The notes beneath the pieces are model-generated. The model did no database searches. It saw nothing but the letters and a program-made list of their open reading frames with translations, and had not been told where the DNA came from. The position numbers were made by a program, and so were the translations under genes. A DNA stretch of 20,509 bases from Nemertoderma westbladi (Eukaryota > Xenacoelomorpha > Nemertodermatida > Nemertodermatidae), in NCBI GenBank assembly GCA_032718475.1, contig JAUCBJ010005066.1:1-20509 (forward strand). The letters run 5' to 3'. Position 1 is the first letter of the stretch. Each line of letters opens with the position of its first letter. Positions 9,481-20,509 of the stretch are shown here, piece after piece.

Positions 9481-10505
9481 GGGTAAATCTTTTCGACCTA
9501 CGCGTAGTTCGCAACATTGGGTCATATATCACCAGTTTCAGAGTTTTAACATTAACTACGCGTAGGTGCTACGTATAACTACGCGTAGGTGCTACCCATA
9601 ACTATGCCTACAGTATACGATGTTTATCATTAGAAGGCCTACGTATTCCAAGCGGTTCAGTACTACAATAAGACACCATACGGTATTTTTCAATAAACAA
9701 CCCACAACCATCAAATGCTTTCAACAGTAATGCATCCTATACCTGTATACTCTATATAGAGGAATACGCTAAGACTACATATTCTTAACTTTCATGCGTT
9801 GCGAGCGCTAAAATATGTTAATAATGTTTAGAGTTCAAAAATAGTTTACAAAGGATATAGGCCGATGGTTCTTAATCGATTCTCCATTGATTTTTATTGC
9901 CTTTGTTCACGATAGGGCAAGGATATATTTAATATGCTAACCCCTTGACAAGGGAAGGGGGAGCCTCAATTGTCTACCATGATTGGTTGCACTTGTTATT
10001 TGACCAAACTATTGAATTTTATGCAGTATTTATCAGCTTTCGCTTAACCACTTCACCGGTAGACTGGTAGCTTACTTACTACTGTAGAATATTTAAATAA
10101 TCCAATGGAAACAAAGATACTTGAATCATGAGACGTGAATTTTAAGTCTACTTTTTATTCATCCTGTGTTTGTATGTGAAAGAGCCGAATATTATTTATT
10201 ACCAGTGCTGTATGTAGAGATATGAGCTTCCGATTCAGTTATTCCATTTGTCTGATAATCAGATACCTGACATATACCGATACTTGTCAACCCTACCGGA
10301 CCTGAAATGAAAAATCATTGTTATCAGGACTGCTACGCGTAGCACCTACGCGTAGGTCCAAAATAACTACGCGTAGTTTCAAAACACCTACGCGTAGTTG
10401 TTAAAAAGGCAGTAAGTCTGGCCCTGCCGGTAAATGACAGGAATGGAAGTTACAAACTACGCGTAGCTACGCGTAGGCCTACGCGTAGGTCGAAAAGATT
10501 TACCC
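9481..10505. mobile_element. Non-autonomous TIR DNA transposon, 1025 bp
   Basis: The ends are a perfect 27-bp inverted repeat, starting GGGTAAATCTTTTCGACC at 9481 and mirrored at 10479-10505. The immediate flanks are CGAGATTT (9473-9480) and CGAGATAT (10506-10513), an 8-bp target duplication with one mismatch. The interior has no recognisable transposase. The palindrome CTACGCGTAG occurs ten times, all near the ends: 9498, 9556 and 9579 on the left; 10333, 10346, 10367, 10388, 10457, 10467 and 10479 on the right. These look like transposase binding sites. An 8-bp duplication fits hAT or Merlin-like superfamilies. The GGG terminus is closer to Merlin, but this is only inference. Confidence 0.88.
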
Positions 10506-10620
10506 CGAGATATGGCTGCTTTAGTTTAATAGTTTAAATGGAGATGAGGAAAGTATGGACTTTTAGCACCCAACTGCTTTGTGCTTTCGTTCCCGTTAGT
10601 AAGATGAAGCATGACATTCG

Positions 10621-11107
10621 TTTGCCAATAGAGTAGTGCCAATATGGAACTCACTTCCCTCCCAGTGACGTAGTCGAATCAGTAAGCGTTATCGTTTTGT
10701 GACAAACTTAAAACTTGTAATTTATTATTGTCATTATAATAGACGCGTGATCGTTTATTTTTATATATTTTCTATTCGTTATGTATAAACTTTCGTCCTT
10801 TTTATGAACATATTGAAGTTTGTTTTTATTTCATTGCGTAATAATATGTTTTGCATTATAATAACTTTTTGTGATGCTCTGCAGCGCCCCCAATAAGTGC
10901 AATTTACCTTGGTGGTATTCCCCTCTTTATCTTTTAATTTTATTAAATACATTAAATGTTTTATATGATAGTGACCAGTTATTGATGGCGTTGTTATTTA
11001 TAATTATTGCGTTTCCAATTTCAGTGTATTTAAATTGTTAATTTCGTTACTTATATTATGTTTTTATAATTGTATTTTAATAAAAAGGGAGTTCAATTCA
11101 ATTCAAT
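10621..11107 (+). mobile_element. 3' end of a plus-strand LINE
   Basis: The plus strand at 10621-10665 reads FANRVVPIWNSLPSQ and, after a one-base shift, SDVVESVSV. This is the typical C-terminal FxNRVVxxWNSLPxxVV tail of CR1/L2/Jockey-like ORF2 proteins. About 400 bp of A+T-rich non-coding sequence follows. It ends in a short (TTCAA)n tail at 11092-11107, a usual 3' terminus for such elements. The 5' limit is unclear; the segment 10514-10620 shows no motif I recognise but probably belongs to the same copy. Confidence 0.7.
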
Positions 11108-11532
11108 GTGTTATGTGCCTCTTATCCCCACCACCATATCCACCGATGTTGGTCAGCAGCAGCCTACCCTCAGATGTTTTCACAGATTATACGACTTGGC
11201 CAGCAGAGGGACACCTTCCAATCCAAACGTACTAAAAATATTACTGCAATAGAATGAAATACGGGAGCACAATTTAATAAACGTAGCATTTCAAATAGTT
11301 GAGAGCTTGAGACAGACAACCGACACTGAAAGTATAACAGTACCGGTAAATTATTTCAACATTATATTATAAACAGCCTCAACAGGACTGAAGGTGGAGT
11401 TAAGAACAACATGGCCATTATTGACAACACTAAGATAGAATAATGTCATTATTATATTTAAAGAAAGGGAAAAACAACAACATAGATAACTAAATTACAC
11501 TGCATATTACTGTATAGCAATAATACCCCCCC
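11108..11532. other. Intergenic sequence and probable 3' UTR of the PRMT gene
   Basis: No gene is supported here. A 66-codon frame starting at 11035 and running through this stretch has no family similarity and overlaps the LINE tail. No AATAAA was found on the minus strand within 500 bp of the PRMT stop. The nearest weak variant is ATTAAA at 11278-11273. TACCGGTA occurs at 11341. Confidence 0.45.
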
Positions 11533-11591
11533 GCCCCCCTCCCCCGGGGGCGAGCTACCCGCCCCCCCCTCCCCCCGGGGGTGAGCTACCC
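11533..11591 (-). repeat. Imperfect C/G-run tandem duplication after the PRMT stop
   Basis: Two adjacent units, 11533-11560 (28 bp) and 11561-11591 (31 bp), share the layout GC(n)TC(n)G5 then CGAGCTACCC or TGAGCTACCC. They differ mainly in run lengths. The pair begins 8 bp past the PRMT stop, so it is 3' UTR. On the sense strand it gives runs of 5-8 G separated by single A or C, a strong G-quadruplex motif, while C5G5 can form competing hairpins. Confidence 0.9.
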
Positions 11592-11598
11592 AACTGGA

Positions 11599-13614
<2,016 letters not shown>

Positions 13615-13760
13615 CTATTGACTTTAGTTTATTGTTTTGGTTAGAATAACGTGCTACTTGTAAATATGCTCCTTTCCCTTAATTGATAATTGATAAAAAA
13701 TAACCTCAATTTTTTATATTGTTGGCAACGCGTACACGTACTACTGTAGTTCGCCTTTAT
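13615..13760 (+). repeat. Diverged direct repeat, copy 1
   Basis: The first 35 bases (13615-13649) match 14620-14654 with one substitution, including TTTATTGTTTTGGTTAGAAT. Weaker matches follow at a nearly constant offset of 1005-1009: CTTAATTGAT at 13678, and TACACGTACT near 13733 matching 14742. In the second copy the LINE endonuclease follows at once, so this may be a 5' untranslated piece of the same LINE family. Confidence 0.65.
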
Positions 13761-13808
13761 TGTTGGCAACGCGTACACGTACTACTGTAGTTCGCCTTTA
13801 TTGTTGGC
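13719..13808. repeat. Exact 41-bp tandem duplication plus partial third unit
   Basis: The unit at 13719-13759 (TTGTTGGCAACGCGTACACG and onward to TTCGCCTTTA) is repeated without change at 13760-13800. An 8-bp start of a third unit follows (13801-13808). Perfect identity in otherwise diverged surroundings means the duplication is recent. Confidence 0.93.
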
Positions 13809-14148
13809 TGTTTATTTATAAAATTAAGATACATAACTTTATTCAATCCGTCTTGGACAGCGTGCGTGGGTACTGTATCTGTGGTCGTGTGGTAATCTCC
13901 TGCAATAGTGCAACTGCCTTTCTAACGAAATCGTTGCCAACACACGATGATAAATGGACATTTATCTGCACCAGCTTGAGTTGAGACGGGGCGGGATTGG
14001 GGTGGTTGACTTTAAATCCCATCTCGGTGAATTAATATCTTTAAAGGTAGCAAGCAACAAGCTACATACTGAATCAAATATATAATAAATAAAATATATA
14101 TAAAATAAACAGGTAAATACCCCACACCAGGCCCGGGCTACGGGCCTA
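13809..14148. other. Non-coding interval
   Basis: No family-like frame, RNA gene or mobile element end was recognised. The right end is A+T-rich (about 14070-14110) and is followed by two copies of TACCCCACAC (14118 and 14147). Confidence 0.4.
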
Positions 14149-14333
14149 CCCCACACACTAACAAAAAACATAGAATCGGGACATTAACCCATACATATGT
14201 TAAGCAGTTTCATGTATTTGTTTTTTGTTTATGTTGTTTTTGTTTGTATTCTTTGCGTTTTTTTTGATGGCCCTAGGGCTGAACCATTTTGTGTTGAATG
14301 TCCTGATTCTATGTTTTTTGTTAGAGTGTGGTG
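14149..14333. repeat. Inverted repeat with 37-bp arms, possible MITE or hairpin
   Basis: The left arm 14149-14185 (core CACTAACAAAAAACATAGAA) is the near-complement of 14297-14333 (core TTCTATGTTTTTTGTTAGAG), with a few mismatches. The arms enclose 111 bp of T-rich sequence. This could be a short element with terminal inverted repeats or a cruciform-forming hairpin. No convincing target duplication flanks it. Confidence 0.75.
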
Positions 14334-14619
14334 TGTAAGACTCTAGTGTTTACTTGTTTATTTTATATTATAATTAATATTGTCTCAATGATATATCAAT
14401 TAAGGGGGGCAGAGTAGGTGCGTTAATTTAACCAAAATAATAAACTAAAGATAATATACAGGTCGTAGAAGAGGTTACAGTTTTATGTACTGTATCGACG
14501 GAGCCCCACAAAAAAGGCATCATCACTACCGGTACATTATTCTTTATTTTATTTATAAATAATATTTGTGACAATATCTCTACTGCAAAGAACGCCCAAG
14601 TTGATATTTAAATGTTTAA
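14334..14619. other. A+T-rich non-coding interval
   Basis: No gene or element was recognised. TACCGGTA occurs at 14527. Confidence 0.4.
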
Positions 14620-14755
14620 CTATTGACTTTCGTTTATTGTTTTGGTTAGAATAATAACATGCCACTGTAACCTGATCATTTCACTTAATTGATTATTAAG
14701 ATTGGTCGATATATTAATTGCCAAGAGTATGCCAGGGGAGGTACACGTACTGTAA
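14620..14755 (+). repeat. Diverged direct repeat, copy 2
   Basis: This is the second copy of the sequence at 13615-13760, with small gaps (offset drifting from 1005 to 1009). It runs straight into the LINE endonuclease reading frame, so it may be the element's 5' end. Confidence 0.62.
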
Positions 14756-15228
14756 ATGTTTGTCTTGGAACATAAATGGACTTTGCGACAAATTCAGCGA
14801 CGCAAACGTGTTTGGTTACGCAGTAAACTTTGACGTAATTTGGTTATACGAAGTGAAGTCGAACTGTTGCTTTTCCATCCCGGGATTTAGGTATTATGGT
14901 AATGTAAACAACGATATATAATAAACGCGGTGGTATCGGCCTGTTAGTAAGCAACCGGATACAGGATGCGATCCATGATATCGAAACTTCCGTTCCCGGT
15001 ATCATATCAGTTAAGTTAGGTAAAGATCTAGTTCTTTGCGGGATTTACATTGAGCCAAGGGATTCACCCTATTACAGCGAGAGATCTTGGGGCGACTTGC
15101 AGGCGTTCTCAATGTCATCATATGCTAATCATAAAGTTTTGTTTGGTGACTTCAACGCTCATGTGTACCGACCGAAAAACTCACATGGTTCAGACGTCGT
15201 GAGTGTTTGCGATTTAAATTTTATTTAA
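14750..15228 (+). mobile_element. LINE endonuclease (AP-type) fragment, frameshifted
   Basis: Two plus-strand frames together show an apurinic-endonuclease-like domain of a LINE ORF2. The first, ending at the stop at 14919, reads CLSWNINGLCDKFSD, DVIWLYEVKS and IPGFRYYGNVNN. After a one-base shift, 14926-15228 reads RGGIGLLVSNRI, LVLCGIYIEPRDSPYYSERS and KVLFGDFNAHV. Landmarks are the WNING start, the YE position (ETW in many families), RGGIG, and the GDFNA motif with its catalytic Asp and Asn. The frameshift and the stop at 15226 make it inactive. The rest of the endonuclease and the entire reverse transcriptase are missing. Confidence 0.87.
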
Positions 15229-15288
15229 ATTTTTATTTAAAAATTATTTAGATTTAGAGGTACATAAAATATACAGCATGTTTTCTAA

Positions 15289-15510
15289 AGTTTATATACC
15301 AGACTACTGTATCAGCGATTGAAGTTTTCACGATTTCGGCTAAGTTCGCACCGTTTAATGATAGAGTTAGGTAGATGGTCTAGAACACCACGTGAAAATC
15401 GAGTGTGTCCTTGCGACAAGAAGACAATACAAACCGAGGAACATGTATTGTTCTACTGTCCCTTAACAAATCATGTACGCGCAAAATACAAAGCAAAAAA
15501 AAGGTGCGAG
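15289..15510 (+). mobile_element. LINE ORF2 C-terminal finger region
   Basis: An open plus-strand frame reads RLLYQRLKFSRFRLSSHRLM, then ELGRWSRTPRENRVCPCD, then EEHVLFYCPLTNHVR. The CxC...HxxxxC pattern, preceded by FRLSSH and GRWSR and followed by LFYCP, is the C-terminal finger found in many LINE ORF2 proteins. It lies only 60 bp after the endonuclease fragment and on the same strand, so the two are best read as one element that lost the intervening reverse transcriptase, more than 1.5 kb in a normal element. The frame continues directly into the tandem array at 15511. Confidence 0.85.
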
Positions 15511-18500
15511 AAATCACTTGTACTTGTAGGAGGTAGTAAATCACTTGTACTTGTAGGAGGTAGTAAATCACTTGTACTTGTAGGATGTAGTGAATCACTT
15601 GTACTTGTAGGAGGTAGTAAATCACTTGTATTTGTTGGAGGTAGTAAATCACTTGTACTTATAGGAGGTAGTAAATCACTTGTACTTGTAGGAGGTAGTA
15701 AATCACTTGTACTTGTAGGATGTAGTAAATCACTTGTACTTGTAGGAGGTAGTAAATCACTTGTACTTGTAGGAGGTAGTAAATCACTTGTACTTGTAGG
15801 AGGTAGTAAATCATTTGTACTTGTAGGAGGTAGTAAATCACTTGTACTTGTAGGAGGTAGTAAATCACTTGTACTTGTAGGAGGTAGTAAATCACTTGTA
15901 CTTGTAGGAGGTAGTAAATCAGTTGTACTTGTAGGAGGTAGTAAATCACTTGTACTTGTAGGAGGTAGTAAATCACTTGTACTTGTAGGAGGTAGTAAAT
16001 CACTTGTACTTGTAGGAGGTATTAAATCACTTGTACTTGTAGGAGGTAGTAAATCACTTGTACTTGTAGGAGGTAGTAAATCACTTGTACTTGTAGGAGG
16101 TAGTAAATCACTTGTACTTGTAGGAGGTAGTAAATCACTTGTACTTGTAGGAGGTAGTAAATCACTTGTACTTGTAGGAGGTAGTAAATCACTTGTACTT
16201 GTAGGAGGTAGTAAATCACTTGTACTTGTAGGAGGTAGTAAATCACTTGTACTTGTAGGAGGTAGTAAATCACTTGTACTTGTAGGAGGTAGTAAATCAC
16301 TTGTACTTGTAGGAGGTAGTAAATCACTTGTATTTGTAGGAGGTAGTAATAGTAAATAACTTGTACTTGTAGGAGGTAGTAAATCACTTGTACTTGTAGG
16401 AGGTAGTAAATCACTTGTACTTGTAGGAGGTAGTAAATCACTTGTACTTGTAGGAGGTAGTAAATCACTTGTACTTGTAGGAGGTAGTAAATCACTTGTA
16501 CTTGTAGGAGGTAGTAAATCACTTGTACTTGTAGGAGGTAGTAAATCACTTGTACTTGAAGGAGGTAGTAAATCACTTGTACTTGTAGGAGGTAGTAAAT
16601 CACTTGTACTTGTAGGAGGTAGTAAATCACTTGTACTTGTAGGAGGTAGTAAATCACTTGTACTTGTAGGAGGTAGTAAATCACTTGTACTTGTAGGAGG
16701 TAGTAAATCACTTGTACTTGTAGGAGGTAGTAAATCACTTGTACTTGTAGGAGGTAGTAAATCACTTGTACTTGTAGGAGGTAGTAAATCACTTGTACTT
16801 GTAGGAGGTAGTAAATCACTTGTTCTTGTAGGAGGTAGTAAATCACTTGTACTTGTAGGAGGTAGTAAATCACTTGTACTTGTAGGATGTAGTAAATCAC
16901 TTGTACTTGTAGGAGGTAGTAAATCACTTGTACTTGTAGGAGGTAGTAAATCACTTGTACTTGTAGGAGGTAGTAAATCACTTGTACTTGTAGGAGGTAG
17001 TGAATCACTTGTACTTGTAGGAGGTAGTAAATCACTTGTACTTGTAGGAGGTAGTAAATCACTTGTACTTGTAGGAGGTAGTAAATCACTTGTACTTGTA
17101 CGAGGTAGTAAATCACTTGTACTTGTAGGAGGTAGTAAATCACTTGTACTTGTAGGAGGTAGTAAATCACTTGTACTTGTAGGAGGTAGTAAATCACTTG
17201 TACTTGTAGGAGGTAGTAAATCACTTGTACTTGTAGGAGGTAGTAAATCATTTGTACTTGTAGGAGGTAGTAAATCATTTGTACTTGTAGGAGGTAGTAA
17301 ATCACTTGTACTTGTAGGACGTAGTAAATCACTTGTACTTGTAGGAGGTAGTAATAGTAAATCACTTGTACTTGTAGGAGGTAGTAAATCAGTTGTACTT
17401 GTAGGAGGTAGTAAATCACTTGTACTTGTAGGAGGTAGTAAATCACTTGTACTTGTAGGAGGTAGTAAATCACTTGTACTTGTAGGACGTAGTAAATCAG
17501 TTGTACTTGTAGGAGGTAGTAAATCACTTGTACTTGTAGGAGGTAGTAAATCACTTGTACTTGTAGGAGGTAGTAAATCACTTGTACTTGTAGGAGGTAG
17601 TAAATCACTTGTACTTGTAGGAGGTAGTAAATCACTTGTACTTGTAGGAGGTAGTAAATCACTTGTACTTGTAGGACGTAGTAAATCACTTGTACTTGTA
17701 GGAGGTAGTAATAGTAAATCACTTGTACTTGTAGGAGGTAGTAAATCAGTTGTACTTGTAGGAGGTAGTAAATCACTTGTACTTGTAGGAGGTAGTAAAT
17801 CACTTGTACTTGTAGGAGGTAGTAAATCACTTGTACTTGTAGGACGTAGTAAATCAGTTGTACTTGTAGGAGGTAGTAAATCACTTGTACTTGTAGGAGG
17901 TAGTAAATCACTTGTACTTGTAGGAGGTAGTAAATCACTTGTACTTGTAGGAGGTAGTAAATCACTTGTACTTGTAGGACGTAGTAAATCAGTTGTACTT
18001 GTAGGAGGTAGTAAATCAGTTGTACTTGTAGGAGGTAGTAAATCACTTGTACTTGTAGGAGGTAGTAAATCACTTGTACTTGTAGGAGGTAGTAAATCAC
18101 TTGTACTTGTAGGAGGTAGTAAATCAGTTGTACTTGTAGGAGGTAGTAAATCACTTGTACTTGTAGGAGGTAGTAAATCACTTGTACTTGCAGGAGGTAG
18201 TAAATCACTTGTATTTGTAGGAGGTAGTAAATCACTTGTACTTGTAGGAGGTAGTAAATCACTTGTACTTGTAGGAGGTAGTAAATCACTTGTACTTGTA
18301 GGAGGTAGTAAATCACTTGTACTTGTAGGAGGTAGTAAATCACTTGTACTTGTAGGAGGTAGTAAATCACTTGTACTTGTAGGAGGTAGTAAATCACTTG
18401 TATTTGTAGGAGGTAGTAAATCACTTGTACTTGTAGGAGGTAGTAAATCACTTGTACTTGTAGGAGGTAGTAAATCACTTGTACTTGTAGGAGGTAGTAA

Positions 18501-20509
18501 ATCACTTGTACTTGTAGGAGGTAGTAAATCACTTGTACTTGTAGGAGGTAGTAAATCACTTGTACTTGTAGGAGGTAGTAAATCACTTGTACTTGTAGGA
18601 GGTAGTAAATCACTTGTACTTGTAGGAGGTAGTAAATCACTTGTACTTGTAGGAGGTAGTAAATCACTTGTACTTGTAGGAGGTAGTAAATCACTTGTAC
18701 TTGTAGGAGGTAGTAAATCACTTGTACTTGTAGGACGTAGTAAATCACTTGTACTTGTAGGAGGTAGTAATAGTAAATCACTTGTACTTGTAGGAGGTAG
18801 TAAATCAGTTGTACTTGTAGGAGGTAGTAAATCACTTGTACTTGTAGGAGGTAGTAAATCACTTGTACTTGTAGGAGGTAGTAAATCACTTGTACTTGTA
18901 GGACGTAGTAAATCAGTTGTACTTGTAGGAGGTAGTAAATCACTTGTACTTGTAGGAGGTAGTAAATCACTTGTACTTGTAGGAGGTAGTAAATCACTTG
19001 TACTTGTAGGAGGTAGTAAATCACTTGTACTTGTAGGAGGTAGTAAATCACTTGTACTTGTAGGAGGTAGTAAATCACTTGTACTTGTAGGACGTAGTAA
19101 ATCACTTGTACTTGTAGGAGGTAGTAATAGTAAATCACTTGTACTTGTAGGAGGTAGTAAATCAGTTGTACTTGTAGGAGGTAGTAAATCACTTGTACTT
19201 GTAGGAGGTAGTAAATCACTTGTACTTGTAGGAGGTAGTAAATCACTTGTACTTGTAGGACGTAGTAAATCAGTTGTACTTGTAGGAGGTAGTAAATCAC
19301 TTGTACTTGTAGGAGGTAGTAAATCACTTGTACTTGTAGGAGGTAGTAAATCACTTGTACTTGAAGGAGGTAGTAAATCACTTGTACTTGTAGGAGGTAG
19401 TAAATCACTTGTACTTGTAGGAGGTAGTAAATCACTTGTACTTGAAGGAGGTAGTAAATCACTTGTACTTGTAGGAGGTAGTAAATCACTTGTACTTGTA
19501 GGAGGTAGTAAATCACTTGTATTTGTAGGAGGTAGTAAATCACTTGTACTTGTAGGAGGTAGTAAATCACTTGTACTTGTAGGAGGTAGTAAATCACTTG
19601 TACTTGTAGGAGGTAGTAATTCACTTGTACTTGTAGGAGGTAGTAAATCACTTGCACTTGTAGGAGGTAGTAAATCAGTTGTACTTGTAGGAGGTAGTAA
19701 ATCACTTGTACTTGTAGGAGGTAGTAAATCACTTGTACTTGCAGGAGGTAGTAAATCACTTGTATTTGTAGGAGGTAGTAAATCACTTGTACTTGTAGGA
19801 AGTAGTAAATCACTTGTACTTGTAGGAGGTAGTAAATCACTTGTACTTGTAGGAGGTAGTAAATCACTTGTACTTGTAGGAGGTAGTAAATCACTTGTAC
19901 TTGTAGGAAGTAGTAAATCACTTGTACTTGTAGGAGGTAGTAAATCACTTGTACTTGTAGGAGGTAGTAAATCACTTGCACTTGTAGGAGGTAGTAAATC
20001 ACTTGCACTTGTAGGAGGTAGTAATAGTAAATCACTTGTACTTGTAGGAGGTAGTAAATCACTTGTACTTGTAGGAGGTAGTAAATCACTTGTACTTGTA
20101 GGAGGTAGTAAATCACTTGTACTTGTAGGAGGTAGTAAATCACTTGTACTTGTAGGAGGTAGTAAATCACTTGTACTTGTAGGATGTAGTAAATCACTTG
20201 TACTTGTAGGAGGTAGTAAATCACTTGTACTTGTAGGAGGTAGTAAATCACTTGTACTTGTAGGACGTAGTAAATCAGTTGTACTTGTAGGAGGTAGTAA
20301 ATCACTTGTACTTGTAGGAGGTAGTAAATCACTTGTACTTGTAGGAGGTAGTAAATCACTTGTACTTGTAGGAGGTAGTAAATCACTTGTACTTGTAGGA
20401 GGTAGTAAATCACTTGTACTTGTAGGAGGTAGTAAATCACTTGTACTTGTAGGACGTAGTAAATCACTTGTACTTGTAGGAGGTAGTAAATCACTTGTAC
20501 TTGTAGGAC
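15511..20509. repeat. 27-bp minisatellite array with 33-bp variants and higher-order structure
   Basis: About 184 tandem units of 27 bp run from 15511 to the window's end. A typical unit is 15511-15537: AAATCACTTGTACTTG followed by TAGGAGGTAGT. Substitution variants recur: CACTTG to CAGTTG, GGAGG to GGACG or GGATG, ACTTG to ATTTG, and TTGTAGG to TTGAAGG. Six units carry a 6-bp insertion making the word GTAATAGTAA, at 16346, 17351, 17708, 18767, 19124 and 20021. Because 27 and 6 are multiples of three, several frames stay open by arithmetic. The minus strand from 20494 to 16022 reads repeats of IYYLLQVQV, and the plus strand from 15511 to 16359 reads KSLVLVGGS. Neither is called as a gene. Confidence 0.97.

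Noticed and set aside
11035-11252. Short plus-strand frames of 60-66 codons
   Set aside because: They overlap the LINE 3' tail with its (TTCAA)n end and have no recognisable protein features.
15319-16359. A 346-codon plus-strand frame with KSLVLVGGS repeats
   Set aside because: It is the LINE C-terminal fragment running into the tandem array. It begins with TTG rather than ATG and ends at a single TCA-to-TAA variant unit. No signal peptide or structural-protein features stand outside the repeat.
16022-20494. A 1490-codon open frame on the minus strand (IYYLLQVQV repeats)
   Set aside because: It is a by-product of a 27-bp tandem unit with 6-bp insertions, both divisible by three. There is no start context, no non-repeat flank with protein character, and variants change amino acids freely. 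Few point changes would create stops, so openness is weak evidence of coding.
15511-20509. CRISPR array
   Set aside because: Units are contiguous and near-identical with no unique spacers, and the surrounding genes are animal.

Overview
The window is animal nuclear DNA: a roughly 10.4 kb island holding two intron-poor housekeeping genes, with two long minisatellite arrays on either side. Eukaryotic origin is shown by a spliced BRF1 gene (GT-AG intron), a type I arginine methyltransferase, several non-LTR retrotransposon (LINE) remnants, a tRNA-headed SINE and a TIR DNA transposon. The LINE types and the protein sequences look metazoan, most likely an invertebrate or invertebrate chordate. I cannot name the species.

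Layout: (1) 1-5058 is a G-rich tandem array with a 31-bp unit, entering from outside the window. (2) 5191-7017 (minus) is a two-exon BRF1 gene, the TFIIIB subunit of RNA polymerase III; its likely poly(A) signal lies just before the array. (3) 7018-7737 has no recognisable gene. (4) 7738-11107 is a pile of mobile elements: a tRNA-headed SINE with 15-bp target duplications; a decayed LINE reverse transcriptase; a short 3' piece of another LINE inserted into that reverse transcriptase, flanked by a 19-20 bp duplication; a 1025-bp non-autonomous DNA transposon with perfect 27-bp inverted ends and ten copies of CTACGCGTAG; and the 3' end of a plus-strand LINE. (5) 11599-12879 (minus) is an intronless PRMT1-type methyltransferase with a G-quadruplex-prone duplication right after its stop. 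(6) 12880-14620 is A+T-rich and non-coding, with a 41-bp tandem duplication, a 37-bp-arm inverted repeat and one copy of a direct repeat. (7) 14620-15510 holds the second copy of that repeat, then the endonuclease and C-terminal finger of an internally deleted plus-strand LINE. (8) 15511-20509 is a second tandem array, 27-bp unit, starting inside the LINE C-terminus and running off the window.

Both protein genes are on the minus strand but are unrelated in pathway: BRF1 acts in Pol III initiation and PRMT1 in protein arginine methylation. No operon-like arrangement is implied. The only functional echo is that the SINE carries intact Pol III A and B boxes, the kind of promoter BRF1 serves.

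The most unusual pattern is that both arrays, although different in unit length and sequence, carry the let-7 microRNA seed (GAGGTAG) in almost every or very many units. Any minus-strand transcript would therefore be a dense series of let-7 target sites. Whether such a transcript exists cannot be told from sequence, and chance is a real alternative. The long open frames in the second array follow from a unit length divisible by three and are not called as genes.
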